A DNA stretch of 64,000 bases from Sanderia malayensis (lineage: Eukaryota; Cnidaria; Scyphozoa; Semaeostomeae; Pelagiidae), in assembly GCA_013076295.1 (NCBI GenBank), contig RQOL01000688.1:86292-150291 (forward strand), written 5' to 3'. Numbering within the stretch: the stretch's first letter is position 1; each line of letters starts with the position of its first letter. Under the pieces are notes generated by a model. It was not told the DNA's origin, made no database searches, and saw only the letters and a program-made list of their open reading frames with translations. Shown here in pieces: positions 51,820-64,000 of this stretch. A program made the position numbers and the translations under genes.

Positions 51820-54800
51820 TAACAGTTGGAACTAGGTAAAATACATATGCATTTACTTGTTTTCAGTAATCTTAACACTGCTGAACAATAATTGCACATC
51901 AATCCACGTTATTACAGCTGAAACTAAGTAAAATACACATGCATTTGTTTGCTTTCAGTGACATTAACATTGCTGCACACTAATTGCACATGAATCCACG
52001 TTATTAGAGCTGAAACTAACTAAAATACACATGCATTTGTTTGTTTGCAGTGATATTAACATTACTGCACACTAATTGCACATGAATCCACGTTATTACA
52101 GCTCTAACTAAGTAAGAAAGACAGGCACCTGCGCGTTTTCAGTGCTATTAACACTACTGCACACTAATTGGACATGAATCAACGTTATTACAGCTGAAAC
52201 TAAGTAAAATACACATGCATTTGCTTCTTTTTAGTGATATTAACATTACTCGAAACTAATTGCACATGAATACACGTTATTACAGCTGAAACTAAGTAAA
52301 ATACACATGCATTTGCTTGTTTCCATTGCTATTAACATTACTAAACACTAATTGCACATGATTCCACGTTCTTAGAGCTGAAACTAACTAAAATACCCAT
52401 GCATTTGTTTGTTTGCAGTGATATTAACATTACTGCACGCTAATTGCACATGAATCCACGTTATTACAGCTCTAACTAAGTAAGAAAGACAGGCACCTGC
52501 GCGTTTTCAGTGCTATTAACACTACTGCACACTAATTGGACATGAATCAACGTTATTACAGCTGAAAGTAAGTAAAATACACATGCATTGGTTTGTTTGC
52601 AGTGATATTAACATTACTGAACACTAATTGCACATGAATCCACGTTATTACAGCTCTAACTAAGTAAGAAAGACAGGCACTTGCGTGTTTTCAGTGATAT
52701 TAACACTACTGCAGACTTATTACACATGAGTCCACTTTATTACAGTTGAAAGTAAGGAAAATACACATGCATTTGCATGTTTTCAGTGATATTAACATTA
52801 CTGCACAGTAATGGCACATGAATCCACGTTGTTACACCTCAAACTAAGTAAAATACACATGCATTTGCTTGTTTTCAGTGATATTAACCTTACTGCACAC
52901 TAATTGGACATGAATCAACGTTATTACAGCTGAAACTAAGTAAAACTTGTATGCATTTGCTTCTTTTCAGTAATTTTAACATTACTGCACACTATTTGCA
53001 CATGAATCTACGTTATTACAGTTGGAACTAAGTAAAATATACATGCATTTGCTTGTTTTCAGTGATATTAACATTACTGCACACCAATTGCACATGAATC
53101 AACGTTATTACAGCTGAAACTAAGTAAAATACACATGCATTTGCTTCTTTTTAGTGATATTAACATTACTCGAAACTAATTGCACATGAATACACGTTAT
53201 TTCAGCTGAAACTAAGTAAAATACACATGCATTTGCTTGTTTCCATTGCTGTTAACTTTACTGCACACTAATTGCATACGATTCCACGTTATTAGAGCTT
53301 ACACTAACTAAAATACACATGCATTTGTTTGTTTGCAGTGATATTAACATTACTGCACACTAATTGCACATGAATCCACGTTATTACAGCGGAAACTAAG
53401 TAAACTACACATGCACCTGCGTGTTTTCAGTGATATTAACACTACTGCACACTAATGGCACATGAGTCCACTTTATTACAGATAAAACTAAATAATATAC
53501 ACATGCATTTCCTTGTTTTCAGTGCTACTAACATTACTGAAAAACTAGTTCCACATGAATTTACGTTTTTACAGTTGGAACTAAGTTATATACATCTGCA
53601 GGTACTTGTTTTCAGTGATATTAACATTACTGCCCACTAATTGCAGATGAATCCACGTTATTAGTGATGAAACTAAGTAAAATACGCATGGATTTGTTTG
53701 TTTGCAATGATATTGACATTACTGCACACTAATTGGACATGAATCAACGTTATTACAGCTGAAACTAAGTAAAATACACATGCATTTGCTTCTTTTTAGT
53801 GATATTAACATTACTCGAAACTAATTGCACATGAATCCACGTTGTTACAGCTGAAACTAACTAAATTACGCATTTATTTGTTTGTTTGCATTGATATTGA
53901 CATTACTGCACACTAATTGGACATGAATCAACGTTATTAAAGCTGAAACTAAGTAAAATACACATGCATTTGCCTCTTTTTAGTGATATTAACATTACTC
54001 GAAACTAATTGCAAATGAATTCACGTTATTACAGCTGAAAATAACTAAATTAAACATGCATTTGTTTGTTTCCAGTGATATTGACATTACTGCACACTAA
54101 TTGCAAATGAATCCGCGTTATTACAGCTGAAAATAACTAAATTAAACATGCATTTGTTTGTTTGCAGTGATATTAACATAACTGCACACTTATTGCACAT
54201 GAATCCACGTTATTACAGCTGAAACTAAGTAAAACAAACATGCATTTGCTTCTTTTCAGTGACTTTAACATTACTGCACACTATCTGCACATGAATCTAC
54301 GTTACTACAGCTAAAAATAGATAAATTAAATAGGTACTTGTTTCTTTGCAGTGATATTAACATTACTGCCCACTAATTGCAGATGAATCCACGTTATTAG
54401 TGATGAAACTAAGTAAAATACCCAGGCATTTGTTTGTTTTCATTGCTATTAACATTACTAAACACTAATTGCACATGATTCCACGTTATTAGAGCTGAAA
54501 CTAACTAAAATGCACATGCATTTGTTTGTTTGCAGTGATATTAACATTACTGCACACTAATTGCACATGAATCCACGTTATTACAGCTCTAACTAAGTAA
54601 GAAAGACAGGCACTTGCGTGTTTTCAGTGATATTAACACTACTGCACACTAATGGCACATGAGTCCACTTTATGACAGTTGAAAGTAAGTAAAATACACA
54701 TGCATTTGCATGTTTTCAGTGATATTAACATTACTGCAGAGTAATGGCACATGAATCCACGTTGTTACAGCAGAAACTAACTGAATTACACATGCATTTG

Positions 54801-55986
54801 TTATTTTGCAGTGACATTAACATTACTGCAAACTAATTGCACATGAATCCACGTTATTACAGCTGAAATTAAATATAATACACATGCACTTGCTTACTTG
54901 CGGTAATATTAACATTACTGAAAAACTAGTTCCACATGAGTCTACGTTTTTACAGTTGGAACTAAGTTATATACATCTGCATGTACTTGTTTTCAGTGAT
55001 ATTAACATTACTGCACACTAATTGGACATGAATCAACGTTATTACAGCTGAAACTAAGTAAAATACACATGCATTTGCTTTTTTTAGTGATATTAACATT
55101 ACTCGAAACTAATTGCCCATGAATCCACTTTACTACAGCTGAAACTAAGTAAAATACACATGCATTTGCGTGTTTTCAGTGATATTAACATTACTCCACA
55201 CTAATTGCAGATGAATCCACGTTGTTACAGCTGAAACGAAGTAAAATACACATGCATTTGCTTGTTTTCAGTGATATTAACATTACTCCGCACTAATTGC
55301 ACATGAATCCACGTTACTACAGCAGAAAATAAGTAGAATACACATGCATTTGCGTGTTTTCAGTGATATTAACATTACTGCACACTAATTGCACATGAAT
55401 CCACGTTATTACAGCTCTAACTAAGTAAGAAAGACAGGCACCTGCGCGTTTTCAGTGCTATTAACACTACTGCACACTAATTGGACATGAATCAACGTTA
55501 TTACAGCTGAAAGTAAGTAAAATACACATGCATTGGTTTGTTTGCAGTGATATTAACATTACTGAACACTAATTGCACATGAATCCACGTTATTACAGCT
55601 CTAACTAAGTAAGAAAGACAGGCACTTGCGTGTTTTCAGTGATATTAACACTACTGCAGACTTATTACACATGAGTCCACTTTATTACAGTTGAAAGTAA
55701 GGAAAATACACATGCATTTGCATGTTTTCAGTGATATTAACATTACTGCACAGTAATGGCACATGAATCCACGTTGTTACACCTCAAACTAAGTAAAATA
55801 CACATGCATTTGCTTGTTTTCAGTGATATTAACCTTACTGCACACTAATTGGACATGAATCAACGTTATTACAGCTGAAACTAAGTAAAACTTGTATGCA
55901 TTTGCTTCTTTTCAGTAATTTTAACATTACTGCACACTATTTGCACATGAATCTACGCTATTACAGTTGGAACTAAGTAAAATATA
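51820..55986 (+). repeat. 4.2-kb block, right copy (offset 12,420 bp)
   Basis: Partner of 39400-43570. Its left edge is the switch from a monomer with CAGCTAATACTAAATATAAT to the common GTTTTAACAGTTGGAACTAGG monomer. Its right edge is cut at 55986 by the irregular junction of the 2,802-bp tandem duplication, whereas the left copy continues with a normal monomer. Confidence 0.83.
53185..55986 (+). repeat. 2,802-bp tandem duplication, unit 1
   Basis: The unit runs from CATGAATACACGTTATTTCAG to AAAATATA and is repeated directly from 55987. Landmarks 53455 and 56257 are 2,802 bp apart. 2,802 is 30 monomers plus 42 bp, so the duplication is not a whole number of monomers, unlike nearly all other block duplications here. 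The unit lies within the block shared with 39.4-43.6 kb. Confidence 0.85.
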
Positions 55987-58168
55987 CATGAATACACGTT
56001 GTTTCAGCTGAAACTAAGTAAAATACACATGCATTTGCTTGTTTCCATTGCTGTTAACTTTACTGCACACTAATTGCATACGATTCCACGTTATTAGAGC
56101 TTACACTAACTAAAATACACATGCATTTGTTTGTTTGCAGTGATATTAACATTACTGCACACTAATTGCACATGAATCCACGTTATTACAGCGGAAACTA
56201 AGTAAACTACACATGCACTTGCGTGTTTTCAGTGATATTAACACTACTGCACACTAATGGCACATGAGTCCACTTTATTACAGATAAAACTAAATAATAT
56301 ACACATGCATTTCCTTGTTTTCAGTGCTACTAACATTACTGAAAAACTAGTTCCACATGAATTTACGTTTTTACAGTTGGAACTAAGTTATATACATCTG
56401 CAGGTACTTGTTTTCAGTGATATTAACATTACTGCCCACTAATTGCAGATGAATCCACGTTATTAGTGATGAAACTAAGTAAAATACGCATGGATTTGTT
56501 TGTTTGCAATGATATTGACATTACTGCACACTAATTGGACATGAATCAACGTTATTACAGCTGAAACTAAGTAAAATACACATGCATTTGCTTCTTTTTA
56601 GTGATATTAACATTACTCGAAACTAATTGCACATGAATCCACGTTGTTACAGCTGAAACTAACTAAATTACGCATGCATTTGTTTGTTTGCATTGATATT
56701 GACATTACTGCACACTAATTGGACATGAATCAACGTTATTAAAGCTGAAACTAAGTAAAATACACATGCATTTGCCTCTTTTTAGTGATATTAACATTAC
56801 TCGAAACTAATTGCAAATGAATTCACGTTATTACAGCTGAAAATAACTAAATTAAACATGCATTTGTTTGTTTCCAGTGATATTGACATTACTGCACACT
56901 AATTGCAAATGAATCCGCGTTATTACAGCTGAAAATAACTAAATTAAACATGCATTTGTTTGTTTGCAGTGATATTAACATAACTGCACACTTATTGCAC
57001 ATGAATCCACGTTATTACAGCTGAAACTAAGTAAAACAAACATGCATTTGCTTCTTTTCAGTGACTTTAACATTACTGCACACTATCTGCACATGAATCT
57101 ACGTTACTACAGCTAAAAATAGATAAATTAAATAGGTACTTGTTTCTTTGCAGTGATATTAACATTACTGCCACTAATTGCAGATGAATCCACGTTATTA
57201 GTGATGAAACTAAGTAAAATACCCAGGCATTTGTTTGTTTTCATTGCTATTAACATTACTAAACACTAATTGCACATGATTCCACGTTATTAGAGCTGAA
57301 ACTAACTAAAATGCACATGCATTTGTTTGTTTGCAGTGATATTAACATTACTGCACACTAATTGCACATGAATCCACGTTATTACAGCTCTAACTAAGTA
57401 AGAAAGACAGGCACTTGCGTGTTTTCAGTGATATTAACACTACTGCACACTAATGCACATGAGTCCACTTTATGACAGTTGAAAGTAAGTAAAATACACA
57501 TGCATTTGCATGTTTTCAGTGATATTAACATTACTGCAGAGTAATGGCACATGAATCCACGTTGTTACAGCAGAAACTAACTGAATTACACATGCATTTG
57601 TTATTTTGCAGTGACATTAACATTACTGCAAACTAATTGCACATGAATCCACGTTATTACAGCTGAAATTAAATATAATACACATGCACTTGCTTACTTG
57701 CGGTAATATTAACATTACTGAAAAACTAGTTCCACATGAGTCTACGTTTTTACAGTTGGAACTAAGTTATATACATCTGCATGTACTTGTTTTCAGTGAT
57801 ATTAACATTACTGCACACTAATTGGACATGAATCAACGTTATTACAGCTGAAACTAAGTAAAATACACATGCATTTGCTTTTTTTTAGTGATATTAACAT
57901 TACTCGAAACTAATTGCCCATGAATCCACTTTACTACAGCTGAAACTAAGTAAAATACACATGCATTTGCGTGTTTTCAGTGATATTAACATTACTCCAC
58001 ACTAATTGCAGATGAATCCACGTTGTTACAGCTGAAACGAAGTAAAATACACATGCATTTGCTTGTTTTCAGTGATATTAACATTACTCCGCACTAATTG
58101 CACATGAATCCACGTTACTACAGCAGAAAATAAGTAGAATACACATGCATTTGCGTGCTTTCAGTGAT
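55987..58168 (+). repeat. 2,802-bp tandem duplication, partial unit 2
   Basis: It begins abruptly inside a monomer: AAAATATACATG of one monomer is followed directly by AATACACGTTGTTTCAG of another. It then matches 53185 onward base for base with few changes (a G for A in CACGTTGTTTCAG, single deletions giving CTGCCACTAATT near 57172 and CTAATGCACATG near 57454). It ends near 58168, where it switches to the TGATATTTGCACTACTGC module. Confidence 0.85.
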
Positions 58169-59125
58169 ATTTGCACTACTGCATACTAATTGGATATGAA
58201 TCCAGGTTATTACAGATAAAACTAAATAAAATACACATGCATTTGCTTGTTTTCAGTGCTACTAACAGTACTGGAAAACTAGTTCCACATGAATCTACGT
58301 CTTCACAGTTGGAACTAAGTTATATACATCTGCATGTACTTGTTTTCAGTGATATTAACATTACTGCCCACTAATTGAAGATGAATCCACGTTATTAGTG
58401 ATGAAACTAAGTAAAATACACATGCATTTGCTTGTTTTCAGTGATATTCACATTACTGCTCACTAATTGCAGATGAATCCACGTTGTTACAGCTGAAACT
58501 AACTAAATTACGCATGCATTTGTTTGTTTGCAGTGATATTGACATTACTGCACACTAATTGGACATGAATCAACGTTATTACAGATGAAACTAAGTAAAA
58601 TACACATGCATTTGCTTCTCTTTAGTGATATTAACATTACTGCCCACTAATTGCAGATGAATCCACGTTACTACAGATAAGAATAAGTAAAATACACATG
58701 CATTTCCGTGTTTTCAGTGATATTTGCACTACTGCATACTAATTAGATATGAATCCACGTTATTACAGATAAAACTAAATAAAATACACATGCATTTGCT
58801 TGTTTTCAGTGCTACTAACATTACTGAAAAACTAGTTCCACATGAATCTACGTTTTTACAGTTGGAACTAAGTTATATACATCTGCATGTACTTGTTTTC
58901 AGTGATATTAACATTACTGCCCACTAATTGCAGATGAATCCACGTTATTAGAGATGGAACTAAGTAAAACACGCATGCATTTGTCTGTTTCCATTGCTAT
59001 TAACATTACTAAACACTAATTGCACATGATTCCACGTTATTAGAGCTGAAAATAAGTAAAATACATATGCATTTGTTTGTTTGCAGTGTTATTGACATTA
59101 CTGCACACTAATTGCACATGAATCA

Positions 59126-59655
59126 ACGTTATTACAGGTGAAACTAAGTAAAATACACATGCATTTGCTTTTTTTAGTGATATTAACATTACTCGAAACT
59201 GATTGCCCATGAATCCACGTTACTACAGCTGAAACTAAGTAAAATACACATGCATTTGCGTGTTTCAGTGATATTAACATTACTCCACACTAATTGCAGA
59301 TGAATCCACGTTGTTACAGCTGAAACGAAGTAAAATACACATGCATTTGCTTGTTTTCAGTGATATTAACATTACTCCACACTAATTGCACATGAATCCA
59401 CGTTACTACAGCAGAAAATAAGTAAAAAACACATGCATTTGCGTGTTTTCAGTGATGTTAACATTACTCCAAACTAATTGCAGATGAATCCACGTTGTTA
59501 CAGCTGAAACGAAGTAAAATACACATGCATTTGCTTGTTTTTAGGGATATTAACATTACTCCACGCTAATTGCACATGAATCCACGTTACTACAGCAGAA
59601 AATAAGTAAAATACACATGCATTTGCGTGTTTTCAGTGATATTTGCACTACTGCA
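59126..59655 (+). repeat. Block matching the window start (1-530)
   Basis: The monomer variants appear in the same order as at 1-530. The two differ by single T deletions (GCTTTTTTTAG, and GTGTTTCAG near 59262) and by GTGATATTTGCACTACTGCA where the first copy has CTGCTT. After this the two sites diverge: 1-530 runs into the irregular junction near 615-645, while this one continues as an intact GTGCTACTAAC monomer. Confidence 0.8.
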
Positions 59656-59850
59656 TACTAATTGGATATGAATCCAGGTTATTACAGATAAAACTAAATA
59701 AAATACACATGCATTTGCTTGTTTTCAGTGCTACTAACAGTACTGGAAAACTAGTTCCACATGAATCTACGTCTTCACAGTTGGAACTAAGTTATATACA
59801 TCTGCATGTACTTGTTTTCAGTGATATTAACATTACTGCCCACTAATTGC
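59205..59850 (+). repeat. 0.65-kb block repeated at 61137 (about 21 monomers apart)
   Basis: The TACTAAC frame at 59643 recurs at 61574, 1,931 bp later (21 monomers is 1,932), and the preceding CAGCAGAAAATAAG and GCTGAAACGAAG monomers match. To the right, this copy jumps after GCAGATGAATCCACG to ATTACAGCAAAACTAAATAA, while the other continues with ATTAGTGATGAAACTAAG. The two copies therefore have different right edges. Confidence 0.78.
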
Positions 59851-61136
59851 AGATGAATCCACGTTATTACAGCAAAACTAAATAAAATACACATGCAATT
59901 GCTTGTTTTCAGTGACATTAACATTACTGCACACTTATTGTACATGAATCCATGTTGTTACAGCTGAAACTAATTAAAATACATATGGATTTGTTTGTTT
60001 GCAGTGATATTAACATTACTACACACTAATTGCACATGAATCCACGTTATTACAGCTTAAACTAAGTATGAAAGACAGGCATTTGCGTGTTTTCAGTGAT
60101 ATTAACACTACTGCACACTAATTGCACATGAATCCACGTTATTACAGATGCCACTAAATAAAATACACATGCATGTGCTTGTTTTAATTAATATTAACAA
60201 TGCTAAACCCTAATTGCACATGAATCCACGTTGTTACAGCTGAAACGAAGTAAAATACACATGCATTTGTTTGTTTTCGGTGACATTAACATTACTGCAC
60301 ACTTATTGCACATGAATGCACGTTATTACAGCTGAAACTAAGTAAAGCACACATGCATTTGCTTCTTTTCAGTGATTTTAACATTACTGCACACTATTTG
60401 AACATGAATCTACGTTAATACAGTTGGAACTAATTAAAATACACATGCATTTGCTTGTTTTCAGTGATAATAACATTATTGCACACTAATTGCACATGAA
60501 TCCACGTTATTAGAGCTGAAACTAACTAAAATAGACATGCATTTGTTTGTTTGCATTGATATTAACATTACTGCACGCAATTGCACATGAATCCACGTTA
60601 TTACAGCTCTAACTAAGTAAGAAAGACAGGCACTTGCGTGCTTTCAGTGATATTAACACTACTGCACACTAATGGGACATGAGTCCACTTTATGACAGTT
60701 GAAAGTAAGTAAAATACACATGCATTTGCATGTTTTCAGTGATATTAACATTACTGCAGAGTAATGGCACATGAATACACGTTGTTACAGCAGAAACTAA
60801 CTGAATTACACATGCATTTGTTATTTTGCAGTGACATTAACATTACTGCAAACTAATTGCTCATGAATGCACGTTATTACAGCTGAAACTAAGTAAAGCA
60901 CACATGCATTTGCTTCTTTTCAGTGATTCTAACATTACTGCACACTATTTGCACATGAATCTACGTTAATACAGTTGGAACTAATTAAAATACACATGGA
61001 TTTGCTTGTTTTCAGTGATTTTAACATTACTGCACACTAATTGCACATGAATCTACGTTTTAACAGTTGGAACTAGGTAAAATACATATGCATTTACTTG
61101 TTTTCAGTAATCTTAACACTGCTGAACAATAATTGC

Positions 61137-61780
61137 ACATCAATCCACGTTACTACAGCTGAAACTAAGTAAAATACACATGCATTTGCGTGTTTTCAGT
61201 GATATTAACATTACTCCACACTAATTGCAGATGAATCCACGTTGTTACAGCTGAAACGAAGTAAAATACACATGCATTTGCTTGTTTTCAGTGATATTAA
61301 CATTACTCCACACTAATTGCACATGAATCCACGTTACTACAGCAGAAAATAAGTAAAAAACACATGCATTTGCGTGTTTTCAGTGATGTTAACATTACTC
61401 CAAACTAATTGCAGATGAATCCACGTTGTTACAGCTGAAACGAAGTAAAATACACATGCATTTGCTTGTTTTTAGGGATATTAACATTACTCCACGCTAA
61501 TTGCACATGAATCCACGTTACTACAGCAGAAAATATGTAAAATACACATGCATTTGCGTGTTTTCAGTGATATTTGCACTACTGCATACTAATTGGATAT
61601 GAATCCAGGTTATTACAGATAAAACTAAATAAAATACACATGCATTTGCTTGTTTTCAGTGCTACTAACAGTACTGGAAAACTAGTTCCACATGAATCTA
61701 CGTCTTCACAGTTGGAACTAAGTTATATACATCTGCATGTACTTGTTTTCAGTGATATTAACATTACTGCCCACTAATTG
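61137..61780 (+). repeat. 0.65-kb block matching 59205-59850
   Basis: Downstream partner of 59205-59850 with one private substitution (AAAATATGTAAAAT near 61535). Continuing rightward, it belongs to the longer block shared with 11.0-12.8 kb. Confidence 0.78.
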
Positions 61781-63410
61781 CAGATGAATCCACGTTATTA
61801 GTGATGAAACTAAGTAAAATAGCCAGGCATTTTTTGTTTTCATTGCTATTAACATTACTAAACACTAATTGCACATGATTCCACGTTATTAGAGCCGAAA
61901 CTAACCAAAATACACATGCTTTTGTTTGTTTGCAGTGATATTAACATTACTGCAACACTAATTGGACATGATTTGACGTTATTACAGCTGAAACTAACTA
62001 AATTAAACATGCATTTGTTTGTTTGCAGTGATATTAACACTACTGCACACTTATTGCACCTGAATCACGTTATTACAGCAAAACTAAATAAAATACACAT
62101 GCAATTGCTTGTTTTCAGTGACATTAACATTACTGGCACACTTATTGTACATGAATCCATGTTGTTACAGCTGAAACTAATTAAATACATATGGATTTGT
62201 TTGTTTGCAGTGATATTAACATTACTACACACTAATTGCACATGAATCCACGTTATTACAGCTTAAACTAAGTATGAAGACAGGCATTTGCGTGTTTTCA
62301 GTGATATTAACACTACTGCACACTAATTGCACATGAATCCACGTTATTACAGATGCCACTAAATAAAATACACATGCATGTGCTTGTTTTAATTAATATT
62401 AACAATGCTAACCCTAATTGCACATGAATCCACGTTGTTACAGCTGAAACGAAGTAAAATACACATGCATTGTTTGTTTTCGGTGACATTAACATTACTG
62501 CACACTTATTGCACATGAATGCACGTTATTACAGCTGAAACTAAGTAAGCACACATGCATTTGCTTCTTTTCAGTGATTTTAACATTACTGCACACTATT
62601 TGAACATGAATCTACGTTAATACAGTTGAACTAATTAAAATACACATGCATTTGCTTGTTTTCAGTGATAATAACATTATGCACACTAATTGCACATGAA
62701 TCCACGTTATTAGAGCTGAAACTAACTAAAATAGACATGCATTTGTTTGTTTGCATTGATATTAACATACTGCACACAAATTGCACTGAATCCACGTTAT
62801 TACGCTCTAACTAAGTAAGAAAGACAGGCACTTGCTGCTTTCAGTGATATTAACACTACTGCACACTAATGGGACATGAGTCCACTTATGACAGTTGAAA
62901 GTAAGTAAAATACACATGCATTTGCATGTTTTCAGTGATATTAACATTACTGCAGAGTAATGGCACATGAATACACGTTGTTCAGCAGAAACTAACTGAA
63001 TTACACATGCATTTGTTATTTTGCAGTGACATTAACATTACTGCAAACTAATTGCTCATGAATGCACGTTATTACAGCTGAAACTAAGTAAACACACATG
63101 CATTTGCTTCTTTTCAGTGATTTAACATTACTGCACACTATTTGCACATGAATCTACGTTAATACAGTTGAACTAATTAAAATACACATGGATTTGCTTG
63201 TTTTCAGTGATTTTAACATTACTGCACACTAATTGCACATGAATCTACGTTTTAACAGTTGGAACTAGTAAATACATATGCATTTACTTGTTTTCAGTAA
63301 TCTAACACTGCTGAACAATAATTGCACATCAATCCACGTTATTACAGCTGAAACTAAGTAAAATAACATGCATTTGTTTGCTTTCAGTGACATTAACATT
63401 GCTGCACACT
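61683..63410 (+). repeat. 1.7-kb block, right copy with many deletions
   Basis: Partner of 11020-12760, net 18 bp shorter through scattered single-base deletions. The longest open frame in the window (109 codons, 61916-62245, plus strand) falls here, only because inserted and deleted bases suppress the frame change that each 92-bp monomer would otherwise cause. It shows no start context, codon bias or protein-like composition distinct from the satellite, so I do not call it a gene. Confidence 0.75.
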
Positions 63411-64000
63411 AATTGCACATGAATCCACGTTATTAGAGCTGAAACTAACTAAAATACACATGCATTTGTTTGTTTGCAGTGATATTAACATTACTGCACA
63501 CTAATTGCACATGAATCCACGTTATTACAGCTCTAACTAAGTAAGAAAGATAGCCATGCGTTTTCAGTGCTATTAACACTACTGCACACTAATTGGACAT
63601 GAATCAACGTTATTACAGCTGAAACTAAGTAAAATACACATGCATTTGCTTCTTTTGTGATATTAACATTACTCGAAACTAATTGCACATGAATACACGT
63701 TATTACAGCTGAAACTAAGTAAAATACACATGCATTTCCTTGTTTCATTGCTATTAACATTACTAAACACTAATTGCACATGAATTCCACGTTATTAGAG
63801 CTGAAACTAACTAAAATACCCATGCATTTGTTTGTTTGCAGTGATATTAACATTACTGCACACTAATTGCACATGAATCCACGTAATTACAGCTCTAACT
63901 AAGTAAGAAAGACAGGCACTTGCTGTTTTCAGTGATAGTAACACTACTGCACACTTATTGCACATGAGTCCACTTTATTACAGTGAAAGTAAGTAAAATA
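61950..64000. other. Second indel-dense stretch, probable low-accuracy consensus
   Basis: From about 61.95 kb to the end of the window, roughly one base in 70-80 is missing or added relative to clean paralogues: GAATCACGTT, ATTAAATACAT, TATGAAGACAG, GCATTGTTTG, AGTTGAACTAATT, CATTATGCAC, GCACTGAATCC, CTTGCTGCTTTC, GTAAACACAC, ATAACATGCATT, GATAGCCATGCG and CAGTGAAAGTAAG. Immediately upstream (59.9-61.9 kb) such changes are rare. The signature is the same as at 34.0-39.6 kb. Confidence 0.7.

Larger units (their letters stand above)
1..64000 (+). repeat. 92-bp satellite DNA array filling the window
   Basis: The sequence is a head-to-tail array of a monomer of about 92 bp, with recognisable landmarks in a fixed order in nearly every copy: ATTAACATTACTGCACACTA, then TTGCACATGAATCCACGTT, then ATTACAGCTGAAACTAAGTA, then ATACACATGCATTTGCTTG, then TTTTCAGTGAT. 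Distances between matching landmarks are multiples of 92 within a base or two (for example 736, 1748, 2208 and 12420). All copies have the same orientation; I saw no inverted segment. Monomers differ by subtype substitutions, and blocks of subtypes recur as higher-order repeats. The monomer length is not a multiple of three and stops recur, so the array is not coding. Such arrays are usual for eukaryotic centromeric or pericentromeric heterochromatin; that location is inference. The family is not recognised. Confidence 0.97.

Noticed and set aside
61916..62245. 109-codon open frame, the longest in the window
   Set aside because: It is open only because extra and missing bases in an indel-rich patch cancel the frame change at monomer edges. 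The clean paralogous copies do not contain it.
1..64000. CRISPR array
   Set aside because: Repeats are contiguous 92-bp units with no unique spacers, no leader and no cas genes; the length and pattern fit eukaryotic satellite.

Overview
The whole window is one uninterrupted tandem satellite array with no credible gene. The unit is about 92 bp, AT-rich (30 G/C of 92 in a consensus-like monomer), and every copy runs in the same orientation, so the window holds roughly 690 monomers. Long single-orientation satellite with multimeric higher-order repeats (HORs) is typical of eukaryotic centromeric or pericentromeric heterochromatin. I do not recognise the satellite family and cannot name the organism or even the kingdom. 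No flanking unique DNA, rRNA, tRNA, transposon ORF or other gene is visible. The open reading frames present (60-109 codons) are by-products of two or three monomers lacking a stop.

Layout. (1) About 1-5.3 kb: mixed monomer subtypes, with a 13-14 bp out-of-register junction near 615-645. (2) About 5.3-23.3 kb: satellite in which a 160-bp non-satellite segment occurs six times (5284, 10106, 18055, 19471, 20794, 23130), always at the same monomer phase. It was therefore captured once and spread as part of larger duplicated blocks (for example a 2.8-kb block repeated at 7,949 bp and a 1.5-kb block repeated at 2,336 bp). (3) About 27.2-36.9 kb: the most regular part, with an 8-mer HOR (736 bp) inside a 24-mer near-repeat (about 2,208 bp) inside a tandem 48-mer (about 4,415 bp). 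(4) About 34-58 kb: large near-identical blocks shared at fixed offsets. These are 34.4-39.5 kb with 43.1-48.2 kb, 39.4-43.6 kb with 51.8-56.0 kb (12,420 bp, 135 monomers), a tandem 19-mer (1,748 bp) at 46.5-50.0 kb, and a tandem 2,802-bp duplication at 53.2-58.2 kb whose junction breaks the 92-bp register. (5) About 58.2-64 kb: blocks related to the start of the window (59126 onward matches 1 onward) and to 11.0-12.8 kb.

Two stretches (about 34.0-39.6 kb and about 61.95 kb to the window end) carry a sharply elevated density of single-base deletions, and some insertions, relative to their clean paralogous copies. These look like unpolished consensus sequence rather than biology. The main biological observations are the CpG-dense, hairpin-containing 160-bp passenger, the nested HOR hierarchy, and subtype-specific short motifs (octamer ATTTGCAT, GTAAGT with TACTAAC and a pyrimidine-CAG, and AAACCCTAA beside TTAATTAA). 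The motifs are noted as checkable observations, not as demonstrated functions. Comparisons were made by eye, so block edges are approximate to some tens of bases.
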